From: CAYXAA01 sp964462985
GTDB lineage: Bacteria > Pseudomonadota > Alphaproteobacteria > Rhizobiales > Stappiaceae
Assembly (NCBI GenBank): GCA_964462985.1
Contig: CAYXAA010000003.1
Location: 62,001-126,000, forward strand
Length of the DNA stretch: 64,000 bases
Direction: 5' to 3'
Position numbers and translations under genes: made by a program. This document shows positions 8,221 through 17,185 of this stretch, one piece after another. The notes beneath the pieces are model-generated. The model was given only the letters and a program-made list of their open reading frames with translations, made no database searches and was not told the DNA's origin. Position 1 is the first letter of the stretch, and every line of letters begins with the position of its first letter.

Positions 8221-11048
8221 TGGGTGCACTTCCGCTTGGCTTCACCGCGCCGCTGGTCCTGTTCACCCTGCTGACACTGCCGCTGATCTGGTGGCTGCTG
8301 CGGCTGATGCCGCCGCGGCCCAAGCAGGTCGCGTTTCCGCCGACCCGCCTGCTCGCCGACATAGAGCGCCGCGAAGAGACACCCGAGAAAAGCCCGTGGT
8401 GGCTGACGCTGCTGCGCCTTCTGCTGGCGACCGCGCTGATCATTGCACTGGCCGGCCCAATCTGGCGTCCGGTCGCAACGGCGCCGGCGAGCGACGGGCC
8501 GCTCTGGCTGATCGTCGACAATGGCTGGGGCGCGGCCGCCAGCTGGCCGACGCGAAGGGAACTGGCAGAGCGCCTGCTCGATGAAGCCAGCCGCTCGAGC
8601 CAGCCTGTGCTGTTTGCGGCGACCGCCGACGGCCCCAATCAATCGCTGGTACCCGGCACATCCGAAGCGGCACGCGAGCGGCTGCGCGCGCTGGCGCCCC
8701 GCTCCTGGTCAACGCGGCGGGCCGACCTGACGACCGCTCTGCAAGATGCCGCCGCCGAGCAGCCCCCGGGCGCTGTCGCCTGGCTCACCGATGATCTCGA
8801 GGAGCCTGGAGGCAGCAGTTTCGTGCGCGACCTCGCCGTGATCGCCGGCGACGCGCCGATCCAGATCTATCGCGGCCTGCCGGTGCCTGTGGCCCTGGCC
8901 GGTGCCCGCAACGACAGCGAAGCTCTCAGCGTCGCGGCGCTGCGTAAGGATACCGACGGCGCGGCATCCGTTTCCGTGCGCGCCGTCGATTCCAAGGGCA
9001 TCGTCCTTGCGGAGTCTTCGGGGAGTTTCGACCCCGGCGCCGAGCAGACCGAAGTCCGTTTCGACCTGCCGGTCGAATTGCGCAATGACGTCGCCCGCCT
9101 GGAGATTGCCGACCAGGAGAGCGCAGCCGGGGTCCAGCTCCTTGATGACCGCTGGCAGCGCCGCACCGTTGGCCTGCTCTCGGGCGCTTCGTCGGATCTT
9201 GCCCAGCCGCTGTTGTCGCCGGTGTTCTACCTCGAACGGGCGCTGTCGCCGTTTGCTGAACTCCGCGTGCCGCGGAGCGGCGATCTTGCCGCCGCCGTAC
9301 CCGAGCTCATCGAGCAGGGCCTGTCGGTGATGATGCTCGCCGACGTTGGCCGACTGGCCGAGAACACCGAGCGCACGCTCACGCAATGGGTTGAGAACGG
9401 CGGGGTGCTGGTCCGGTTCGCCGGGCCGCGCATGGCCGGCGGCACCGACGATCTGATCCCGACGCAGCTGCGCACCGGCGGACGGTCTCTCGGCGGCAGC
9501 CTGTCGTGGGCCGAGCCACAGCCGCTCGCCGGATTCTCGCCGAACTCACCCTTCTCCGGCCTGGCCGTGCCAGAGGACGTTACCGTCAACCGCCAGGTGC
9601 TGGCGGAGCCCGGTCCGGAGCTCGGCGAGCGGACCTGGGCGGTGCTGCGCGACGGCACGCCGCTTGTTACCGCCGCGCCGCGCGGCCGCGGCCGCATTGT
9701 CCTGTTCCACGTCACCGCCAACACCAACTGGTCGAACCTGCCGCTCTCCGGCGTCTTCGTCGAGATGCTGCGCCGGATCGTCGCCTCCGCGGATGCGGTG
9801 CCGACCACCGAAGACGGCACGACCACGGACGACACCACCGAGGCCACACTGCTCCCGCCGCTGCGTCTGCTCGACGGCTATGGCCGGTTCGTCAGTCCCT
9901 CTGCCGAGGCGCTGCCGATCCCCGTTGCCGACTTCGGCAAGATCGTCCCAGAGCGCCGCCATCCCCCGGGGCTTTACGGCACCGAGGACGGCTTTCAGGC
10001 CCTCAACCTATTCGGCGACGACGCCGCGCTGAGGGAGCTTGATCTCAGCGGGCTCGGCGCCGAGGCCGTGGAGCTCACCTATCCGACCGAAGGGCCGACG
10101 GACCTGGCGCCCGCGCTGCTCCTCGCCGCCCTCGCCCTCCTGCTTGCGGACGGCGTGGCAATGATGGTGCTACGCGGCGACGTGTCGGGATGGCGAAGGG
10201 GCGCAGCGGCGAGAGCCGGTGCCATTGCCGTTCTGTCGGCGGGCCTTGCGTTCGGCATCAGCCCGGGGGAGGTCCGCGCCCAGGAGAGCTCGGAGGATCT
10301 GTTTGCGCTCGACGCCACACTCGATACCCGGCTCGCTTATGTGATCACCGGCGATACCGAAATCGACAGCACCAGCCGAGCCGGTCTGCTTGGCCTGTCG
10401 CGCTACTTGACAGAGCGAACGGCGCTCGAGCCCGAAGCGCCGGTCGGCGTCGACATCGACAGCGATGAGCTCGCCTTTTTCCCGCTGCTGTACTGGCCGA
10501 TGTCACCGGCGATGGCAAGTCCCTCTGCCGAGACGATGGGCCGGATCGATGCCTACATGCGCAACGGCGGCACGATCCTGTTCGACACGCGCGACGAACT
10601 CGCCTCGGGCGCGGTCGGGTTCGGCACCTCACCGGCCACGGCAAAGCTGCGCGAGATCCTGGAGGGCCTCGACATCCCGCCGTTGGAACCGGTGCCGCCG
10701 GAGCATGTGCTGACCAAGGCCTTCTACCTGCTCGACACCTTTCCGGGGCGGTTCTCCAGCAGCCCGCTGTGGGTCGAGGCGATCGTCCGGCCGGCAGAAG
10801 ACACCGCAGAACGTCCCGTTCTCGCCGGTGACGGCGTGTCGCCGATCATGATCACCGGCAACGATCTGGCCGGAGCGTGGGCCATCGGCGAGGACAACAC
10901 CTTCCTCTATCCGACCGTGCCGGCCGATCCGATGCAGCGCGAATATGCCTATCGGGCCGGTGTCAACATCGTGATGTATGCCCTGACTGGCAACTACAAG
11001 GCCGATCAGGTGCACGTGCCCGCGCTGCTCGAGCGGCTCGGACAATAG
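8220..11048 (+). CDS. DUF4159 domain membrane protein with N-terminal BatA-type anchor
   Basis: This large protein (942 aa) begins with the BatA N-terminal pair of membrane helices (LVLFTLLTLPLIWWLL and LLRLLLATALIIALAGPIW). A long extracytoplasmic region with vWA-like and glutamine-amidotransferase-like folds follows. Two more helices lie around residues 620-690 (LAPALLLAALALLLADGVA and AGAIAVLSAGLAFGI). The C-terminal 210 residues are DUF4159: LDTRLAYVITGDTEID, FFPLLYWPMSP and IDAYMRNGGTILFDTRDE. It is the third gene of the MoxR module, coupled to DUF58. A role in envelope protein assembly is inferred from the module. Confidence 0.9.
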   Translation: MGALPLGFTAPLVLFTLLTLPLIWWLLRLMPPRPKQVAFPPTRLLADIERREETPEKSPWWLTLLRLLLATALIIALAGPIWRPVATAPASDGPLWLIVDNGWGAAASWPTRRELAERLLDEASRSSQPVLFAATADGPNQSLVPGTSEAARERLRALAPRSWSTRRADLTTALQDAAAEQPPGAVAWLTDDLEEPGGSSFVRDLAVIAGDAPIQIYRGLPVPVALAGARNDSEALSVAALRKDTDGAASVSVRAVDSKGIVLAESSGSFDPGAEQTEVRFDLPVELRNDVARLEIADQESAAGVQLLDDRWQRRTVGLLSGASSDLAQPLLSPVFYLERALSPFAELRVPRSGDLAAAVPELIEQGLSVMMLADVGRLAENTERTLTQWVENGGVLVRFAGPRMAGGTDDLIPTQLRTGGRSLGGSLSWAEPQPLAGFSPNSPFSGLAVPEDVTVNRQVLAEPGPELGERTWAVLRDGTPLVTAAPRGRGRIVLFHVTANTNWSNLPLSGVFVEMLRRIVASADAVPTTEDGTTTDDTTEATLLPPLRLLDGYGRFVSPSAEALPIPVADFGKIVPERRHPPGLYGTEDGFQALNLFGDDAALRELDLSGLGAEAVELTYPTEGPTDLAPALLLAALALLLADGVAMMVLRGDVSGWRRGAAARAGAIAVLSAGLAFGISPGEVRAQESSEDLFALDATLDTRLAYVITGDTEIDSTSRAGLLGLSRYLTERTALEPEAPVGVDIDSDELAFFPLLYWPMSPAMASPSAETMGRIDAYMRNGGTILFDTRDELASGAVGFGTSPATAKLREILEGLDIPPLEPVPPEHVLTKAFYLLDTFPGRFSSSPLWVEAIVRPAEDTAERPVLAGDGVSPIMITGNDLAGAWAIGEDNTFLYPTVPADPMQREYAYRAGVNIVMYALTGNYKADQVHVPALLERLGQ

Positions 11049-11056
11049 GAGCGCAT

Positions 11057-13135
11057 ATGACCTGGTCGCTCTCCTTCGCTCCCGTCGTCCCGTTCTGGCT
11101 CCTCGTCGCTGCCGCGGCCGCCGCCGCGGTCGTCGCCGTACTTTCGATCGTGTTCCGCTTGCATGCTTGGCCGCTTCGCGCCGCCGCACTGCTGTTGCTC
11201 CTGATCGCCCTCGCCGGCCCCGCAATCGAGCGGGAGGACCGCGAGCCCCTGGAGAGCGTGGTCGCCGTCGTCGTCGACGAGAGCCAGAGCCAGGATCTTG
11301 CCGAACGCGCAGCGACGACGCAGCAGGTGCGCGCCGCCCTGGAAGAGCGGCTCAAGGCCCTTCCCGGCTTCGAGGTCCGCGTGCTGCCGGCTGGCCGCAG
11401 CGATGGCGGCGCGGCGGATGGTACGGCCTTGTTCTCGGCCCTCAGTGCCGGCCTGTCCGATGTGCCGCCGGACCGGATCGGCGGCGCCGTGCTGATCACC
11501 GATGGCCAGGTGCACGATATTCCGGCAAGGGCGAGCGAACTCGGTTTCGATGCGCCGGTCCACGGGCTCATCACCGGCACGGCCGACGAGCGCGACCGGC
11601 GTCTCGCTGTTGTGCGCGCACCGCGGTTCGGCCTGGTCGGTTCTGAGCAGGTGGTGAGGCTGCAGGTGTTCGACCACGGCGCAACGAACAGCACCGACGG
11701 CGTCCGCATCGTGGTGCGCCGGGACGGCGACGTCGTAACGGAGCGCGTGGTTGCACCTGGCGATACCGTCGACATCCCCGTCGAGATCGGCCACGGCGGC
11801 GACAACATCTTCGAGTTCGCCGCCGACCCGTTGCCGGGCGAACTGACCGAGCTCAACAATAGGGTCGTCACCACCATCGACGGAATTCGCGAGAATCTGC
11901 GCGTCCTTCTCGTCTCCGGCAGTCCACACGCGGGAGAACGCACCTGGCGCAACCTGCTGAAGTCGGACGCCTCGGTCGACCTCGTGCATTTCACCATCCT
12001 GCGCCCGCCGGAGAAGCAGGACGGTACTCCGATCAACCAGCTTTCGCTGATCGCCTTCCCGACGCGCGAGCTGTTTTCCGAAAAGATCGACGAATTCGAC
12101 CTCATCATTTTCGACCGCTATGTGCGTCGCGGCGTGCTGCCGCTGCTCTATTTCGACAACATCGCCCGCTACGTCCGCAACGGCGGCGCCGTGCTGATCG
12201 CCGGCGGCCCGGACTATGCCGAAGGCGGCAGCCTTTATCGCACGCCGCTCGCGCCGATCCTGCCGGCGGAGCCGACGGGGCGCATCTACGAGGAACCCTA
12301 CCGCGCACTCGTGTCCGAAACCGGCCATCGCCATCCGGTCACGCGCGGACTGCCCGGCGGACAGAACGACCCGCCCGGATGGAGCCGGTGGTTCCGGCTC
12401 GCCGACACCGATGTGCGCGCGGGCGACATCATCATGACCGGGCCGGAGGACAAGCCCTTGCTCGTGCTCAACCGCGAAGAAAAGGGCCGAGTCGCAGTAC
12501 TGCTCTCCGACCACGTCTGGCTCTGGGCCCGTGGCTACGAAAACGGCGGCCCGCACGTCCCGCTGCTGCGGCGCCTGGCACATTGGCTGATGAAGGAACC
12601 GGACTTGGAGGAAGAGGCTCTTCGGCTGAGGACGCGCGGCTCCGAAGTCATCGTGGAACGTCAGACAATCTCGAACGCCGTCGCCGAGGTCGACCTCACG
12701 CTGCCTTCCGGCGAAACCCGCAAGCTGACCCTGACCGAGACCGAGCCGGGCCTGTGGCAGGCAACGGCGCCGGCTCCCGACCTCGGCCTCTATATGGCGG
12801 ACGATGGCACCCACAAGGCGCTGGTGCATGTCGGCCCGCCCAATCCGAGGGAGTTTACCGACGTCCTGTCGACGACCGAGAAGCTGGCCGGGATCGCGGG
12901 CGAAACCGGTGGCAGCGCCACACGGCTGCGCGATCTTGGCGGCAACCTGTCGATCCCCCGTGTCGTGCCGCTGCGCCGGGCCGCCGACTTCGCCGGCAAC
13001 GGCTGGATCGGCTTCAAGACCACGGAAGCCAGCGTGCTCAAGGGCATTGACCGCTATCCCCTGTTTGCCGGTTTCCTCGGTCTTGCCCTCCTGCTGGGTG
13101 CGGTGTCGGTGCTATGGTACCGCGAGGGCCGTTAG
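11057..13135 (+). CDS. VWA-like / glutamine amidotransferase-fold membrane protein
   Basis: The 692-aa protein has two N-terminal helices (WLLVAAAAAAAVVAVLSIVF and AAALLLLLIALAGPA). A region then starts VVAVVVDESQSQ, keeping the D-x-S-x-S metal-adhesion pattern of vWA domains. A class I amidotransferase-like part follows (FDLIIFDRYVRRGVLPLLYF, then YVRNGGAVLIAGGPDYAEGG). A last helix lies near the C-terminus (PLFAGFLGLALLLGAVSVLWY). It starts 8 bp after the DUF4159 gene, with AGGAG preceding, and ends the MoxR module. Enzymatic activity is doubtful because no catalytic Cys/His pair stands out. Confidence 0.85.
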   Translation: MTWSLSFAPVVPFWLLVAAAAAAAVVAVLSIVFRLHAWPLRAAALLLLLIALAGPAIEREDREPLESVVAVVVDESQSQDLAERAATTQQVRAALEERLKALPGFEVRVLPAGRSDGGAADGTALFSALSAGLSDVPPDRIGGAVLITDGQVHDIPARASELGFDAPVHGLITGTADERDRRLAVVRAPRFGLVGSEQVVRLQVFDHGATNSTDGVRIVVRRDGDVVTERVVAPGDTVDIPVEIGHGGDNIFEFAADPLPGELTELNNRVVTTIDGIRENLRVLLVSGSPHAGERTWRNLLKSDASVDLVHFTILRPPEKQDGTPINQLSLIAFPTRELFSEKIDEFDLIIFDRYVRRGVLPLLYFDNIARYVRNGGAVLIAGGPDYAEGGSLYRTPLAPILPAEPTGRIYEEPYRALVSETGHRHPVTRGLPGGQNDPPGWSRWFRLADTDVRAGDIIMTGPEDKPLLVLNREEKGRVAVLLSDHVWLWARGYENGGPHVPLLRRLAHWLMKEPDLEEEALRLRTRGSEVIVERQTISNAVAEVDLTLPSGETRKLTLTETEPGLWQATAPAPDLGLYMADDGTHKALVHVGPPNPREFTDVLSTTEKLAGIAGETGGSATRLRDLGGNLSIPRVVPLRRAADFAGNGWIGFKTTEASVLKGIDRYPLFAGFLGLALLLGAVSVLWYREGR

Positions 13136-13180
13136 CGACGCCGCCTCCACTCAGGTCAGCCGCCACGGAGGCGTGCGCGG

Positions 13181-13696
13181 TTACGCCATCGCCGGGCCGC
13201 GCCGACGCCCGCCCCGCACCGCGCCCGTCGGCATGGCTGCGCCGTTCAGGCACGCAACGAGCACGCGCGCAGGATCGACAGGCCCGGGCAGCGTCACCGT
13301 TCCCAACGGCGTGCGCCGGAATCCGAGCGGGCCGTAATAGGGCTCATCGCCGACGAGCAGCACCATGGTCTCGCCCGCCGCCGCCGCTGCTTCGAGGGAG
13401 GTCCGCACCAGGGCACGCCCGAGCCCCTTGTTTTTGTAGGCCGGCGCGACCGCAAGCGGGCCGAGCAGCTGGGCGCCGCTTTCGCCGATCATGATCGGCG
13501 TCAGTCGCACGGCGCCGGCGACTTCGCCATTGATCAGGCCGACGAAGCTGAGCCTGGGGTCGTGAGCAATGCCTTCCCGGATGCGAAAGGCCGTGCGGGC
13601 GAACCGTCCCGGTCCGAAGGCCTCGGCGTGCAATTTCTCGATGGCAGGGTCGTCCGCCGGCTCCTCGAGCCGGATAAGCCAGGTGATCGGCAGCAT
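13181..13696 (-). CDS. GNAT-family N-acetyltransferase
   Basis: The 171-aa protein has the GNAT core: FVGLINGEVAGAVRLTPIMI, the acetyl-CoA loop LAVAPAYKNKGLGRALVRTS, and ETMVLLVGDEPYYGPLGFRR. The YYxPLGF ending is typical of the YhbS-like N-acetyltransferase subgroup. The substrate is unknown. I start at MLPITW, where similarity begins; the frame stays open for 36 more codons. It converges on the MoxR module with a 45-bp gap, and its upstream neighbour across 411 bp is divergent. Confidence 0.88.
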   Translation of the reverse strand: MLPITWLIRLEEPADDPAIEKLHAEAFGPGRFARTAFRIREGIAHDPRLSFVGLINGEVAGAVRLTPIMIGESGAQLLGPLAVAPAYKNKGLGRALVRTSLEAAAAAGETMVLLVGDEPYYGPLGFRRTPLGTVTLPGPVDPARVLVACLNGAAMPTGAVRGGRRRGPAMA

Positions 13697-14107
13697 GAAT
13701 CGTGATCCGTCAGGTCGAAGGCAGGAGAGTGCCGCGCCTCCGGCCGGACCACGCGGACATTGCTGAGATGACGTCCGGAAGTCTGCGGTCAGACGAAAGC
13801 GCAAACGGCGAGCGAGGTCATTTCTCGTCGCGCGCGTCGTCGTCGCAAATCGCAGAACCGGATCATCGCAAACGTCTCGGCTTCATCAAATCGATGCGGC
13901 CGCACAGCGGAGCCGCCGGACCTTGCCGATACCATGCCGTCCGGAGCCGGTAAAGGCCCATCGCAGGTGGTGCGGCTGCTCTGGCGACGCACGGCCCCTT
14001 TCATCAGCGTTCACGAGACGCAAACAGTCTTTTCAGCGGGTTGATCGTTCCTTCGAGCCCGCCACCTTTCTGGTCACGACCACCATAAACGACGAAGGAG
14101 CAGCTTC
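13697..14107. other. Intergenic control region between divergent GNAT and GST-family genes
   Basis: These 411 bp carry no credible gene; the short open frames here have an arginine-rich, antisense-like composition. The segment must hold promoters for both flanking genes. GAAGGAG directly precedes the right-hand start, but I see no convincing -35/-10 pair, operator or hairpin. Confidence 0.6.
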
Positions 14108-15082
14108 ATGGGTCGCCTGATTGAAGGCCGATGGACGACGGACTGGTATGACACGGCATCGACGGGAGGACGGTTTGTGCGCCAAGAGTCCTCGTTCCGC
14201 AACTGGATCACCGCCGACGGCGCGCCCGGCCCAACCGGTCGAGGCGGCTTTGCCGCCGAGCCCGGGCGTTATCATCTGATCGTGTCGATGGCCTGCCCCT
14301 GGGCTCATCGCACACTGATCTTCCGTAAGCTGAAGCAGCTGGAGGAACTGATCACCGTGTCGCGCGTCGAGCCGCTCATGCTCGAGGACGGCTGGACCTT
14401 CGCCGCGCCCGATCCCGTGGTCGGAGTCGATACGCTCTGGAAGGCTTACGTTAAGGCCGATCCAAGCTACACCGGGCGCGCGACCGTTCCGGTCCTGTGG
14501 GATCGCAAGACCGAGACCATCGTCTCCAATGAATCTGCGGAGATCATCCGCATGTTCAACAGCGCCTTCACCGCCCTGACCGGCCCGACACCCGACTTCT
14601 GTCCTCCCGACCTTGTGGCGGAGATCGATGCGGTGAACGCCGTGGTCTACGATCGCGTCAACAACGGCGTCTACAAGGCGGGTTTTGCCACAACCCAGCA
14701 CGCGTACGAGGAGGCGGTCACGGCACTGTTCGCCACGCTAGATGAGCTCGATGCCCGGCTGGGGCAGCAACCCTACCTGGTCGGCAACCGCCTGACCGAG
14801 GCCGATTGGCGGCTCTTTACCACGCTGGTGCGCTTCGATCCGGTCTACGTCGGCCATTTCAAGTGCAACATACGCCGCATCGCCGACTATCCGAATCTGT
14901 CGAACTATCTGCGAGCGCTCTATCAGATTCCTGGCGTGGCAGACACCGTCGATCTGGCGACGATCAAGGCGCACTACTACGGTTCGCACCACACGATCAA
15001 CCCGACCGGCATCATTCCCGTCGGGCCGGAGGTCAACCTCGACGCCCCCCACGACCGCGACCGGTTCAAGGCGTCGCAATAG
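14108..15082 (+). CDS. S-glutathionyl-(chloro)hydroquinone reductase, GST superfamily
   Basis: This 324-aa protein belongs to the xi-class/YqjG group, which reduces glutathionyl-hydroquinones with glutathione in the cytoplasm. Its hallmarks are GRYHLIVSMACPWAHRTLIF, with the catalytic Cys in CPWAH, then WDRKTETIVSNESAEIIRMF and the C-terminal NPTGIIPVGPEV. The length fits the family. GAAGGAG precedes the ATG closely. It may detoxify quinones arising from the aromatic catabolism encoded later in the window, though the distance makes this only a suggestion. Confidence 0.94.
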   Translation: MGRLIEGRWTTDWYDTASTGGRFVRQESSFRNWITADGAPGPTGRGGFAAEPGRYHLIVSMACPWAHRTLIFRKLKQLEELITVSRVEPLMLEDGWTFAAPDPVVGVDTLWKAYVKADPSYTGRATVPVLWDRKTETIVSNESAEIIRMFNSAFTALTGPTPDFCPPDLVAEIDAVNAVVYDRVNNGVYKAGFATTQHAYEEAVTALFATLDELDARLGQQPYLVGNRLTEADWRLFTTLVRFDPVYVGHFKCNIRRIADYPNLSNYLRALYQIPGVADTVDLATIKAHYYGSHHTINPTGIIPVGPEVNLDAPHDRDRFKASQ

Positions 15083-15083
15083 C

Positions 15084-15584
15084 TCACCAGACGCTATCGA
15101 TTGGGCGCAATCCCATGAGTTCGGCGACCCGGCGCTGCGTTGCCGGCGACACGTCGTCCGGCAAGTTGTGCGGATCAATGAACGCGGCCGCCTTAATTTC
15201 CCGCGTCGGCCGCAAGGCCATGGCCGTCGCCTCCCATGTGCCGATCCGATAGAGCACCACATGATCACGGCCACTGCCGCCCGGGTTGTAGTAGAAGCCG
15301 AACAGCAGCGGATCGGCCCGTGCGACGAGCCCGGTCTCCTCCTTCAACTCGCGAACGGCAGCGTGCGGGGCTGTCTCCCCCGGATCGACACCACCGCCAG
15401 GCAGATACCAGCCCGGCAAATAGCTGTGCCGCACCATGAGAATGCGCCCGCCGTCGTCGAACACCGCGACCCGAACCCCGAGCGTGACGGCGCGGTGAAA
15501 CAGCCCGAGCGTCTGAACCGTCCAGCGCGTCATCCGCGTGGCGAACGCAGGTGCCTTCCGTCTCCGCGGCTGCGGGCCGGTCAT
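15084..15584 (-). CDS. Nudix hydrolase
   Basis: The 166-aa protein has a canonical Nudix box, GGGVDPGETAPHAAVRELKEETG, within WYLPGGG...EETGLVARADPLLFGFYYN. The basic, tryptophan-containing leader (FATRMTRWTVQTLGLFHRAV) is common in alphaproteobacterial relatives. The substrate cannot be told. I start at MTGPQPRR; MTRWTV at 15536 is a possible later start. It ends one base from the end of the convergent GST gene, and no terminator separates them. Confidence 0.88.
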   Translation of the reverse strand: MTGPQPRRRKAPAFATRMTRWTVQTLGLFHRAVTLGVRVAVFDDGGRILMVRHSYLPGWYLPGGGVDPGETAPHAAVRELKEETGLVARADPLLFGFYYNPGGSGRDHVVLYRIGTWEATAMALRPTREIKAAAFIDPHNLPDDVSPATQRRVAELMGLRPIDSVW

Positions 15585-15869
15585 TTCTCGCGATTCCCCG
15601 ACACCCGACAAGCGGCGCCTCCAAAGGTCCATCGGTTTTCTGCCCGCACCAGTACTTGAGTGGGATGCTTCCAGATGGGCGTGGACTTATCGACTGTTTC
15701 GAAAGCGTGAACGCCCCAGATTAAGAAGCGGCCTTCCCCATGCATGGCGCGCATGGCGGGCTTGCGGACACGGCTCTGGTTTGCGCTGCAAAAAAACATA
15801 TCTCTATGCACAGATTTTAAGCAGCTAGTTCATTCGAGCGGCTGCGTCGATAATCAAGAAGAGGCTTCC

Positions 15870-15983
15870 ATGTTCTCCGCGTTCTTCACTGCCCGCCGCA
15901 AGCGTCGCTTCCATTGGAAGCCGGCGGTGGATCTGACCAATCCTCGCATTGCCGCCGCGCTGTCGACCTTCTCCAGCAACTGA
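15870..15983 (+). CDS. Small basic protein ORF, 37 aa
   Basis: The ATG at 15870 has AAGAGG upstream at good spacing and opens a 37-codon frame: MFSAFFTARRKRRFHWKPAV then DLTNPRIAAALSTFSSN. It has a hydrophobic start, an RRKRR basic patch and a short helix. It is the only rightward frame in this gap, and a strong rightward terminator lies 80 bp past its stop, so the region is probably transcribed. I do not recognise the protein. The alternative is that the transcript is a non-coding RNA and the frame is chance. Confidence 0.45.
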   Translation: MFSAFFTARRKRRFHWKPAVDLTNPRIAAALSTFSSN

Positions 15984-16062
15984 GACTGGACGCACGAGTG
16001 CCCTGCCGACGGTAACGGCAGACCTACTGGAAGCGCAGCTGACTGGCCAGACCAGAGCATAT

Positions 16063-16095
16063 CCGCTCGGATCGTGCGATCCGGGCGGTTGTTTT
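16063..16095 (+). terminator. Strong rho-independent terminator downstream of the 37-aa ORF
   Basis: An 11-bp stem (CCGCTCGGATC / GATCCGGGCGG, one G-T pair) closed by a GTGC tetraloop is followed by TTGTTTT. No known rightward gene ends here other than the 37-aa ORF, so it marks the end of a small transcript. Confidence 0.8.
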
Positions 16096-16225
16096 ATGGC
16101 GAACAGGTCGCTAGCCACTTTTTGCTCCGGCGCAAGCGCCCACGGATGCTGGCCGAGCAGCCCCCGACACGGGACGGTGGAGCTTCGGTGGCCGATTTCG
16201 GCTTGACCCTGGGGGCCGGGCACCA

Positions 16226-17185
16226 ATGATGGAGCCCATGTTCGCCCTCGCCCACTTGTCAGACCCTCATCTCGGCCCGCTGCCGAATCCCTATTTCCGC
16301 GAGCTTCTGTCGAAGCGGGTGCTCGGCTATCTCAACTGGAAGAGCAACAGGATCCGGTTGATGACCGGAGGCTGGCTTCTCGGTCTGACCGAGGCGATCC
16401 GCGAGATGGGGCCGGACCACATCGCACTCACCGGCGACCTGGTGAATCTCGCTCTCGACCGCGAGATCATTGCGGCCGCAGACTGGCTCACCGAACTCGG
16501 CCATCCCCGCGATGTTTCTCTGGTCCCGGGCAATCACGATGCCTATGTCCCGGGAGCGATCCGCAAGGCGATCGAAGCCTGGGCCCCCTACATGTCCGGC
16601 GATGGCGAAACGACGCCGGCCTTTCCCTATGTTCGTCGGCGCGGCCCGGTTGCGATCGTCGGGGTATCGAGCGCGCGGGCGAGCGCGCCATGGTTCGCCA
16701 CCGGCCGCATCGGCACGCGCCAGACTCGCGCGCTCGTCGGCGTTCTCTCGGCACTCGAGGCCGAGGGCCTGTTCCGCATCCTGCTGATCCACCATCCACC
16801 CTTCCGCAAGGCGACCGGCTGGCACAAGCGGCTGACCGACGCGTCTCGCGTTCGCGCCGTCGTCAAACTCGCCGGCTGCGAACTCGTGCTCCACGGCCAC
16901 ACCCATCTTGCAACACTGCAGTCGATAGAAGGGCCGCGAGGACTGGTCCCCGTCGTCGGCGTGCCCTCGGCAGCCAATGGGCCGGGTGGCCGCCATCCGG
17001 CGGCGCGCTACAACCTGTTCCGGATCGCCACGGCACCAGACAACTGGAGCTGTGTCATGGAAGAGCATGGCTATACACCGGACGGCAGCCGCATAGACCT
17101 TCTGGCCGAACGGCTCCTGTCGATCCCGGACCGGGCGGTACCTGCTCCCGGCGATCAGTTGAGCGGATTGAAGAACCAAGCGTAG
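16226..17185 (+). CDS. Calcineurin-like metallophosphoesterase
   Basis: The 319-aa protein carries the metallophosphoesterase motifs in order: LSDPHLG (D-x-H), ITALTGDLVN-type HIALTGDLVN (GD), SLVPGNHDAY (GNHD), LLIHHPPF and VLHGHTHLA (GH-x-H). These make a dinuclear metal site for phosphodiesters or phosphomonoesters. No signal peptide is visible, so it is cytoplasmic. The start at 16226 follows a GGGGG stretch; MFALAHLSD four codons later is an equally good start. Its last 31 bp overlap the convergent gene on the other strand. Confidence 0.92.
   Translation: MMEPMFALAHLSDPHLGPLPNPYFRELLSKRVLGYLNWKSNRIRLMTGGWLLGLTEAIREMGPDHIALTGDLVNLALDREIIAAADWLTELGHPRDVSLVPGNHDAYVPGAIRKAIEAWAPYMSGDGETTPAFPYVRRRGPVAIVGVSSARASAPWFATGRIGTRQTRALVGVLSALEAEGLFRILLIHHPPFRKATGWHKRLTDASRVRAVVKLAGCELVLHGHTHLATLQSIEGPRGLVPVVGVPSAANGPGGRHPAARYNLFRIATAPDNWSCVMEEHGYTPDGSRIDLLAERLLSIPDRAVPAPGDQLSGLKNQA

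Noticed and set aside
6841..8229. A 462-codon minus-strand open frame across moxR and DUF58
   Set aside because: Both sense genes have clear motifs and ribosome sites; the antisense frame shows none.
11006..12829. A 607-codon open frame on the minus strand
   Set aside because: It is antisense to the vWA-like membrane protein gene, has arginine/histidine-rich composition and no recognisable domain; GC-rich DNA gives such shadows.
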